Below, one piece after another: positions 54,786 through 64,000 of a stretch of DNA of 64,000 nt (its first letter is position 1; every line of letters starts with the position of its first letter). The notes below the pieces were generated by a model that did no database searches, was not told the DNA's origin, and worked only from the letters and a program-made list of their open reading frames with translations. This DNA is from Gigantopelta aegis (lineage: Eukaryota > Mollusca > Gastropoda > Neomphalida > Peltospiridae). The position numbers and the translations under genes are program-made. The stretch is from positions 37,898,492 through 37,962,491 of the forward strand of contig NC_054701.1 of NCBI RefSeq assembly GCF_016097555.1, in the 5' to 3' direction.

Positions 54786-55100
54786 TCCGAGGCATGAGGG
54801 TTGGCCCAGTGGTAAACTGCTTGCTTGATGCGCGGTCGGTTTAGCATCGACCCCCGTCGGTGGGTCCATTGAGCTACTTCGCGTTCCAGCCAGTGCACCA
54901 CGACTGGTATATCAAAGGCCATGGTATATGTTATCCTGTCTGTGAGATGGTGTATATAAAAGATCCTTTGCCACTAATGGAAAAATGTAGCGGGTTTCCT
55001 CTCTAAGACTACATGTTAAAATCACCAAATGTTTGACATCCAATAGCCGATGATTAATAAATATATGTTCTCTAGTGGTGTCGTTAAACAAAACTTTTAC
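54786..55100 (+). mobile_element. SINE-B, near full length
   Basis: GGTTGGCCCAGTGGTAAAC (A box, damaged) and AGCATCGACCCCC (B box), CCAGCCAGTGCACCACGACT, and the tail GTTCTCTAGTGGTGTCGTTA + AAC. Confidence 0.87.
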
Positions 55101-56125
55101 ACAAAGGAGCACTAAACGATTCTTAGATCGGTGTTTATGGTGTGGAAAGTGAAATTTCGCGTCCAAGCGTCTAATATTGCGTATCGTCATTTGTCATTGT
55201 AACATAATGGCAATTTCTTACACGCCCGTTGGTGAGAACACAATACGTTATTTATGATAACATATACCCTGTTTACACATGTACGTGTGTTAACAATTTC
55301 AAAGGGTTGTAAATATCTTTTAGTAAAAAAAAAAGGAAGTTAAAATTTGCTTAAAACGTGGTTTTTGAGGATACGTAAGAAATAGAATAAGACATTCGTG
55401 TCTGCTAGATACATTTTAAAACAACTCGTTATGAGATAAATGGTATCTAACGGCCACTCGTGTATTATTCTCTATATAGCCAGCGTACTCTGTAAGAGAG
55501 CTAGACGGACATTTGGACAGTCATCACGCTCTCTAACCGTCAGAAACCAATCAGTATTGCGCAATCTCTGCCTACCACCAGTAATCAAAGATTCCCGCTC
55601 TAATACAACAACAATCCTATGTTTGACGTTAAATACCTCTACATCGATAAGTTTGGAGCTGCCTAATAAAAATATTTCCACATATTAATCACTAATAAAA
55701 GAAGAAATCTGTCAGTAAATACGTATTTAACCAGAACATTATTGACATAGAATGGTCTCTAACGGTTTGAGAGCGTGATAATCTTACCGTCAGAGGACTC
55801 GGGCTAAATGACAATATTGTGCTTTGTGGAGTTGATCGTTTTGTGTTCGCCCTAACCACTACACAACGATTCTTAGATCTTTGTTCATGCTGTGGAGATA
55901 AATAAACTTTGCTTTTGTGTGACGTCATTTGTTATGGTTTCATGATGGCAATAATGAGCTCAGTGGGTAGAGCGAATGTCGTGTACTAGGATATGAAGTC
56001 GACGGTTTTATTATATTCTCAACCAGTGCTAAACGATTCTTATATCGTTGATTATGCTGTTGAGAGCTAAACTTCGCTTCCAAACGTCTGACAATTGCGT
56101 GACGTCATTTGTCACTGTAACTTAA

Positions 56126-56508
56126 AAGGACATTCCTTGAGTTTGCTGCAATTTTAAAGATGTTATCGACTAACAGAGACTTTTTGAAGACTGTAATTAC
56201 ATAGCAAATATATTTTTCTGCATAGAAAATGAGTGGCTGTATATTAAACGTGTTTCTGATCGTTCTAAAATTTGTACTAGGTTAAATTTCATTTTATTTT
56301 CTAAAAAAGATTTTTTCGTACGTACGGAATTATTTGAAGACAAAATCCAGTTTGGGCTTCTTACAAATATTAAGGCGGCCAGAAACACATTCAATATACA
56401 AACACTGATATTTTAAACAAGAAAATATATTTAATATGTAAGTTTAATCCTAGAAATATTTTATTAGTCGGAAACATCTTACAATGCAGCAAACTCAGGA
56501 ATGTCCAT
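56126..56508. mobile_element. Palindromic TTAA MITE, copy 3, inside the tandem array
   Basis: 383 bp, AAGGACATTCCTTGAGTTTG to AACTCAGGAATGTCCAT, between TTAA at 56122-56125 and 56509-56512. It splits an array unit (GTCACTGTAAC before, TGGC then ATTGAGCTTAGTGGG after). Same length as copy 2. Confidence 0.9.
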
Positions 56509-56888
56509 TTAATGGCTATAATATATTGAGCTTAGTGGGTATAGCGCGATGTCATGTAGGATATGAAGTCGGTGGTATCATTCTCGTCCTAACCAGTGCC
56601 AAACAATTTCTAGATCGTTGTTTATGCTGTGGGGAACCAAAATTCGTTTCTAAAGTCTAACAATTGCATGATGTAATTTGACTTTGTTGCATAATGGCAA
56701 TATTGAGCTTAGTGTGTAGAGAGCGATGTCGTGTAGGATATGAAGCCGATGGTTTTATATTCGTTCCAAATTGTGTTGAAAGATTTTTAGATCGGCGTTT
56801 ATGCTGTGGGGAGACAAACTTCGCTTCCAAGCTCTAACAAATGCGTGACGTCATGTATCATTCTAACATAATGACAATATTGAGCTTA

Positions 56889-57361
56889 GGTCTCGCTACA
56901 CAGATCACTTCCGGGTGAGAGTTCATTCATTCATTCATCATTATAGTTCCTAATTGTGACACATGTTACGGTTCACATATTCACTTCTAGGAAATGGTGA
57001 AGAATTAAAACAATATGTATGTTTAATAGTAAGCCTTCTGGCTGTATTTTGCCCATGTTATTTTGTAATATTGTGCATCGACCTTTCGGGACGTGGGTGT
57101 ACGGCGCAAGAGACAGCCGGAGTGAATTGGTTAATGAACCACCTGTTCGGACCGGTACTACAGCCAGATGCGGTCATATAGCAAAAAACTGAGACGGAAA
57201 TGTTCTCAATTTTGGAGTGAAAATAAATGCTTATATAATGTATGTTCGCAATGGCGTTTGTTGTTAGTGCCAATGAGAACCCGTTCTATTGGCAATCTTC
57301 GTTTGAAGTTGGGTAATTTAACATGGGTTTCAATGGCTGATGACATCTGTGTAGTGAGACC
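56889..57361 (+). mobile_element. 472-bp MITE family W, copy 1, in the tandem array
   Basis: 473 bp, ends GGTCTCGCTACACAGAT / ATCTGTGTAGTGAGACC, 3-bp duplication TTA at 56886-56888 and 57362-57364. Removing it restores the array phrase TTGAGCTTAGTGGG. 3-bp TNA duplications fit PIF/Harbinger-type MITEs (inference). Confidence 0.92.
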
Positions 57362-58377
57362 TTAGTGGGAAGAGTCGATGCTTTTATTATCTTCCTTATC
57401 CCGTGCCCAACGATTATTACATGTTTATGCTACGGGAAGCTAGATTTCGCTTCTAAGCTTCTAACAATTTTGTCATTCTAACATGATGGCAATATAATTG
57501 CCGTGTATAATAAGACTTTTTTTGTTTTATTTTTCTTCTAACCAGTGCTAAACGATTCTTAAATCGGTGTTTAAGCTGTGGGGACCGAAACTCTGCTTCC
57601 AAACGTCTAACAATTTGGTGACGTCATTTATCAGTGTAACATAATGGCAATACTAAACTTAGTGGGTAAAATGTAATGTCGTGTAAGATATGAAGCTAAT
57701 GGTTTTATTCTCGTCCCAACAAGTGGCCAACGATTGTTATATTGTTTGTGTTTTGTTTATGGTGTTTAGAGCTAAATTTTGCTTCTAAGGTCTAACAATT
57801 GCGTGACGTCATTTGTCATTGTTACATAATGCCATAATGATAATGGCAACACTGAGCTAACTGGATAGACCGCGAGGTCGTGCATAATAAGGAGTCGAAA
57901 ATGATTTTTAGAAGGCTGTGTATGCTGTGAGGAAAGAAATTTCGCTAAAAACTGTCGAACTATTGTGTGACTTCATTTGTCATAGTAACATAATGCTAAT
58001 GTTGAACTTAGTGGGTAGAGCGGCACGTCGTGTAGGATATGAAGCCGACTGTTTGATTCTCCTCCCAACCAGTGCTAAACGATTCTTCAGCGACTCTTTA
58101 ACTTAGATCGGTGTTTATGCTATGGAAAGTCAAACTTCGCTTCCTAGCATCTGACAATTACGTGACGTCATTTGATATAGTAACATAATGGTAATATTTA
58201 GTTTAGTGGGTAGGTCGCGATCTCTTGTAGGATATGAATCCGATGGTTATATTCTCCTCCCCACCAGTGCCCAACAATTTCTTGATCGTTGTTTATGCTG
58301 TTGAGAACCAAACTTCGTTTCTAAGGTTTTAAAATTGCATGATGTAATTTGTCTTTGTTATATAATGGCAATATTGA

Positions 58378-58849
58378 GGTCTCACTACACAGATGTCATC
58401 TGCCATTGAAACTCATGTTAAATTGCCCAACTTCAAACGAAGATTGCCAATAGAACGGGTCTCGTTGACACTAACAACATACACCACTGCGAACATACAT
58501 TATATAAGCATTTATTTTCACTCCAAAATTTAGAACATTTCCGTCTCAGTTTTTTGCTATATGACCGCATCTGGATGTAGTACCGGTCCGAAGAGGTGGT
58601 TCATTAACCAATTCACTCTGGCTGTCTCTTGCGCTATATACCCATGTCCCAAAAGGTCGATGCACAATATTACAAAATAACATGGGAAAAATACAGCCAG
58701 AAGGCTTACCATTAAACATACATATTGTTTTAGTTCTTCACCATTTCCTAGAAGTGAATATGTGAACCATAGCATGTGTCACAATTAAGAACTATAGTGA
58801 TGAATGAATGAATGAACTCTCACCCGAAAATGATCTGTGTAGTGAGACC
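58378..58849 (-). mobile_element. 472-bp MITE family W, copy 2, inverted
   Basis: Reverse complement of copy 1 with ends GGTCTCACTACACAGAT / ATCTGTGTAGTGAGACC and a TGA duplication at 58375-58377 and 58850-58852. Removing it restores CAATATTGAGCTTAGTG. Confidence 0.92.
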
Positions 58850-59440
58850 TGAGCTTAGTGTATAGAGAGCGATGTCGTGTAGGATATGAAACCGATGTTT
58901 TTATACTCGTTCCAACTAGTGCCTAAAGATTTTTAGATTGGTATTTATGCTGTGGGGAGACAAACTTCGCTTCTAAGCTCTAGCAATTGCGTGACGTCAT
59001 GTATCTTTCCAACATAATGGCAATATTGAGTTTAGTGGGTAGAGTGCCATGTCGAGGATATGAAATCAATGCTTTTATTCTCGTCCCAACCAGTGCCCAA
59101 CGATTATTACATGGTTGTTTATGCTATGGGAAGCCAGATTTCGCTTCCAAGTTTCTAACAAATGCGTGACGTCAATTTGTCATTCTAACATGATGGCAAT
59201 ATAAATGCCGTGTATAATAAGACGCCTTTTGTCTTATTTTTCTCCTAACCAGTGCTAAACGATTGGTGTTTAAGCTGTGGGGACCGAAACTTCGGCTCCA
59301 AGCGTTTAACAGTTATGTGACGTCATTTATCATTCAAACATAATGGCAATACTGAACTTAGTGGGTAAAGTACCATGTCGTGTAGTATATCAAGCTGATA
59401 GTTTTATTCTCCTCCTTACCGGTGACCTACGATTGTTATA

Positions 59441-59984
59441 CCGAACAGGTGGTTCATTAACCGATTCACTCCGGCTGTCTCTTGCGCTATACACCATGTC
59501 CCGAAAGGTCGATGCACAATATTACAAAATAACATGGGAAAAATACAGCCAGAAGGCTTACCATTAAACATACATATTATGCATCACTACACAGATCACT
59601 TCCGGGTGAGAGTTCATTGATGACGGTCCACTATAGTTCCTAATCGTGACACATGATATGGTTCACATATTCACTTCTAGGAAATGGTGAAGAATTAAAA
59701 CAGTATGTATGTTTCATGGTAAGCCTTCTGGCTGTAGTTTGCCCATGTTATTTTGTAATAAGACAGCCGGAGTGAATCGGTTGATAACCATCTGTTCGGA
59801 CCAGTACTACAGCCAGATGCGGTCATATAGCAAAAAACTGAGATGGAAATGTTCTCAATTTCGGAGTGAAAATAAATGCTTATATAATGTATGTTCGCAA
59901 TGGTGTATGTTGTTAGTGTCTTCGTTTGAAGTTGGGCAATTTAACATGGGTTTCAATGGCAGATGACATCTGTGTAGTGGGACC
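59441..59984. mobile_element. MITE family W, rearranged fragments
   Basis: 59441-59578 is an inverted internal piece (ACAGGTGGTTCATTAACC onward); 59580-59984 is a forward copy with a damaged left end and internal deletion, ending GTGTAGTGGGACC. The head-to-head arrangement suggests a rearrangement or an insertion of one copy into another. Confidence 0.8.
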
Positions 59985-60084
59985 TAAACTTCATTTCCAA
60001 GCTCTAACAATTACGTGACGTCATGTATCTTTCTAACAAAATGGTAATATTGGGCTTAGTGGGTAGAGTTCCATGTTCAGTGGT

Positions 60085-60640
60085 AGATGAAATTGATGAG
60101 TGTTCATCAGACCAATGTCAAGAAGTCTAAGGTGATTTCTTCTAGCAACTGGCCGAGGTTTCTTGTCATCAGTTCATCTGATGATGGGATGATGAGGCCT
60201 TGAAAAAGTTATCGCCTTTTGCTATTCAGAAGGGTCTCCACGGCATAGCCCGGGAACCAAAAAGTGTTACGAAACTGAGAAATAGGTCACTATTGGTAGA
60301 GTGTTTGACATAGAAACATTCTAAATGTTTTCTTAAGTTGACCATGCTCTGCAATGTACAAATAACTGTGTCGCCACATGCATCTCTTAATACACCTAAG
60401 GGAGTCATCCGATGTCGTGATCTGGAAGGTGTTAGTAATGATGAAATTTTGCAAAATTTATCATCACAATATGTTGCTGCAGGAATGACTTGGTTCCTCG
60501 AATACATTTATCTTGTCATTCAGTACATCCACTCTTCCACAATCGATTAAGGCTGGATACCTCAATGTACTTGTACAGCCCTTTGTTCCGAATCATCTTC
60601 GCTGCTTCAAGTGCCAAAAATATGGTCATGGCCAGAATGT
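60085..60640 (+). pseudogene. LINE ORF1 (gag-like) fragment
   Basis: Reads WPRFLVISSSDDG, LSPFAIQKGLHGIA, KSVTKLRNRSLLVEC, then SLNTPKGVIRCRDLEGVS and, after a frameshift near 60500, LPQSIKAGYL and VPNHLRCFKCQKYGHGQ, the start of a CCHC zinc knuckle. This order is typical of the nucleic-acid-binding ORF1 of Jockey/I-group LINEs. It is broken by stops and shifts and truncated after the first knuckle cysteines. Confidence 0.8.
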
Positions 60641-61594
<954 letters not shown>

Positions 61595-63410
61595 TCCAAC
61601 AAACAATCATTATGACGTTTTGGCTGATATGAATGATGATATGGATGTTTCCATTGATCATCATCTACAACCTCAGAAACCACACAAGCCAAAGAGAACT
61701 TTGTACTCCCCCCTGATGACTAATTCGGTCATTCAGTGAAACTGCCGTGGGCTTAGGCCCAATTTTGATGAAAGAAAGAAAAGAAAGAAATGTTTTATTT
61801 AACGACGCACTCAACACATTTTAGTTATATGGCGTCAGTTATATGGTTACGGACCACACAGATTTTGAGAGGAAACCCGCTGTCGCCACTACATGGGCTA
61901 CTCTTTCCGATTAGCAGCAAGGGATCTTTTATTTGCACTTCCCACAGGCAGGATAGCACAAACCATGGCCTTTGTTGAACCAGTTATGGATCACTGGTCG
62001 GTGTAAGTGGTTTACACCTACCCATTGAGCCTTGCGCAGCACTCACTCAGGGTTTGGAGTCGATATCTGGATGAAAAATCCCATGCCTCGACTGGGATCC
62101 GAACCCAGTACTACCAGCCTGTAGACCGATGGCCTAACCATGACGCCACCGATGCCGATCAAATTTTGATGAATTAAGTATTTTAATTAACAAACATAAT
62201 CCTATTGCAGTGTGTCTTCAAGAAAGTTTTGGAAAGATACTGATCATATTACCATGAGACGATTTAACCTCTATCATGTTTCAAAAAACTGACAATAGAG
62301 CATTTGGAGGTGTTTCCATTCTTGTTAATGAAAACATTCCTCAGAATATAGTGACATTAAATACTAATTTACAAGCTGTTGCTGTAAAAGTCACGGCTCA
62401 TAAAACTATTACTCTGTGCTCCTCGTAATCATTTTAATTTTAATCCAAGGGATCTTCAAGATCTTATTAACCAGCTCCCTACTCCGTTTATTATTATGGG
62501 AACTTTTAATGGCTACCATACTTTGTGGGGATGTGAGGTTGTAAATATTAGAGGTAAACAATTGCAAGACTTAATTCTCAAAAATGACTTACTTTTATTA
62601 AATGATAAAAGTCATACATATTTTCATTCTGCAAGTGGTTCTTTCACTTCTATAGACTTAACCCTTTGTAGTCCTTCACTTTTTCTTGATGTTTCCTGGA
62701 AAGTTAGTTCAAACCCTTGTGGTAGTGACCACTTTCCCAATATTTTGGAGAATGATGGACCTCCATTGCTTGAAAGGGTTCAAAGATGGAAGTTGGCGAA
62801 GGCAAATTGGAGTCAGTTTCGGCATCTGTGTAGCACTCGACTGCAACAATTTGCCATTGTTGATGCTGATGATCCCATGTCTTTGTTCACTTCCATCTTG
62901 AAGGATATTGCAGATGAAACTATTCCTAAGACTTCGGCAGTGCCAAAGCGTTTCAATAAACTATGGTTTATTGACACGTACAAGGATGCATTCAAAGAGC
63001 GAAATAGGCTCCTTGAGAGGTCCAAACGTGAACCTACTGGGGATAACCTAGATGCATTTCGTATTGCTAGAGCTAAGGCTCGAAGAGAGATTAGACAGAG
63101 TAAGAAAACATCTTGGAGAACGTTTGTCTCCAAGTTGAATTCACAAACATCAGTGAAATCTGTCTGGAATAGGATCCGTAAAATCAAAAGTAAAGAATCC
63201 AGTAATACAGTTCATCATTTGTCTGTTAATGACACGGGTGTTACGTCTCATCGTGACATTGCCAATGCATTGGCAGACAACTTTTCTCATAACTCATCTT
63301 CTGCTTTCAGTATAGATGCATTTACATCTGTTAGAACTAAAGCTGAAAACCAGTCCATTAATTTTTCATCTGAAAATGATGAAGTATACAACAGGCATTT
63401 CTCTTTGTAG
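61595..63410 (+). pseudogene. LINE ORF2, endonuclease part, interrupted by a SINE
   Basis: ORF2 begins near VIQ*NCRGLRPNFDE, where a TGA stands for the Trp usually found in QWNCRG. A SINE (61773-62161) follows, then FDELSILINKHNPIAVCLQE (the catalytic-site QE) and FGGVSILVNE. After another shift comes MGTFNGYHTLWGC, where the family has GDFN: the catalytic Asp is Thr. The open stretch 62496-63410 continues through TSIDLTLCSPSLFLDVSWKV, GSDHFP and FRIARAKARREIRQSKKTSW, the linker before the reverse transcriptase. This APE-type endonuclease nicks target DNA in live elements; here it is inactive. Confidence 0.88.
61773..62161 (-). mobile_element. SINE-A, full length, inserted in the LINE
   Basis: Inverted SINE-A with an exact 12-bp duplication AATTTTGATGAA at 61761-61772 and 62162-62173. 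The duplicated bases are LINE coding sequence (NFDE), so the SINE came after the LINE. Confidence 0.94.
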
Positions 63411-64000
63411 GAATTGCAGGATGCTCTTCATAGAGCCCATAATACTTCAGTAGGACGAGATGAAATTCATTATCAGTTATTAAAACATTTACCGGAATCA
63501 TATCTGATGGTTGTTTTGAATATTTTAATAACATCTGGATTTCTGGAGACTTTCCTTCTGATTGGAGGAAAGCAATTATTATTCCTATTCCCATTGGTAA
63601 GGATTCAACAAATGCTACTAGTTGTCGCCCTATCGCTTTGACAAGTTGCATGTGTTAAACCATGGAACGAATGATCAATTTTAGACTTGTCTGGTATCTT
63701 GAATCTCACAAATTGCTTACTAATGTGCAATGTGGGTTTATATCTAGACGTAGCACGGTTGATCATCTTGTTAGATTTGAAACGTTTTGTAGGGAAGCTT
63801 TCATCCATAATCAGCACTTGGTTTCAGTATTGCTGTTTTATTTGGAGAAAGCTTACGCTACCACGTGGAGGTATGGGATTTTAAACGACCTCCATGGCAT
63901 GGGTCTTAGAGGTAGACTTCATGTTTTTATATCTCAATTTTTAAGAGATAGATCTTTTAAAGTCCGGGTGGGGTCGACGTTGTCTGACATTCACCCACAG
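63411..64000 (+). pseudogene. LINE ORF2, reverse transcriptase part (runs off window)
   Basis: ELQDALHRAHNTSVGRDEIH, then after a shift DWRKAIIIPIPIGKDSTNAT, SCRPIALTSCMC, a stop, and TMERMINFRLVWYLE, LLTNVQCGFISRRSTVDHLV, FYLEKAYATTWRYGI, GLRGRLHVFISQFLRDRSFK. The catalytic FDLEKAYD motif has lost both Asp residues (FYLEKAYA). Jockey/I-group by overall style. The C-terminal part and the 3' tail lie beyond the window. Confidence 0.88.

Larger units (their letters stand above)
55105..60080 (+). repeat. Tandem array of a tRNA-like unit of about 180 bp, most with TGACGTCA
   Basis: Units contain GAGCTTAGTGGGTAGAGCG (best version GAGCTCAGTGGGTAGAGCG near 55955), GGATATGAAGTCGATGGTTT, TCGTCCCAACCAGTGCTAAA, TTATGCTGTGGGGA and TGCGTGACGTCATTTGTCAT + TGTAACATAATGGCAAT. 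Intact TGACGTCA starts at 55920, 56100, 56846, 57619, 57804, 58163, 58992, 59167, 59318 and 60016; several more units are mutated. After subtracting inserted elements, spacings fall near multiples of 180 with some shorter units. Unrelated sequence interrupts it at about 55216-55840. Confidence 0.85.

Noticed and set aside
56963..58775. 72-codon frame MLRFTYSLLGNGEELKQYVC found twice (56963-57181 plus strand, 58557-58775 minus strand)
   Set aside because: Its duplication is explained by two inverted copies of a 472-bp MITE; the third copy breaks the frame.

Overview
This is eukaryotic, AT-rich, intron- and transposon-dense DNA. It most likely comes from a mollusc, probably a marine gastropod. 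That assignment is inferred from animal gene structures and from tRNA-derived SINEs with the tails 'GTGTTGAGTGCGTCGTTAAATAAA' (split here as GTGTTGAGTGCG + TCGTTAAATAAA) and 'CTCTAGTGGTGTCGTTAAAC', which I associate with molluscan genomes from memory; no database search was possible. Two genuine host genes are complete inside the window. (1) A six-exon Rap1 small GTPase on the minus strand (coding span 12659 down to 5808, 184 aa, all introns phase 0). (2) An eleven-exon NIMA-related (NEK-like) serine/threonine kinase on the plus strand (26356 to 50372, 465 aa, about 24 kb), with a DLG activation-loop motif and a C-terminal region I cannot assign. Both were rebuilt exon by exon from GT/AG junctions with consistent phase. 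Layout: 1-5807 is AT-rich DNA downstream of Rap1 (probably partly its 3' UTR) with a palindromic TTAA element and a hAT-like MITE. 5808-12659 is Rap1. 12660-26355 is intergenic and repeat-rich: a MITE family with 5-bp target duplications, a solo LTR inserted in a SINE, a large inverted repeat, a Mutator-like element, and dense microsatellites. 26356-50372 is the kinase gene. Its introns hold a decayed PIF/Harbinger transposon (intron 1), a decayed Tc1/mariner element inserted in an AT microsatellite (intron 4), a Tc1-type MITE (intron 7) and two minisatellites (intron 8). One of those is about 35 copies of a 45-bp unit that ends exactly at the exon 9 splice acceptor and repeats an acceptor-like sequence. 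50373-55100 is intergenic with SINEs and a foldback element. About 55105-60080 is a roughly 180-bp-period tandem array whose units look like degenerate tRNA heads, most followed by TGACGTCA. It is interrupted by a palindromic TTAA element and by a 472-bp MITE with 3-bp duplications. 60085-64000 is a decayed Jockey/I-group LINE (gag-like ORF1, APE endonuclease, reverse transcriptase running off the window) that itself carries a SINE. The two host genes are not an operon and show no obvious functional link: Rap1 acts in adhesion and polarity signalling, and NEK kinases in microtubule, ciliary or cell-cycle control. Most of the interest lies in the nested repeats, because target-site duplications and uninterrupted sister copies allow insertions to be dated relative to each other. 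I saw no prokaryotic operon, CRISPR array or genuine tRNA gene.
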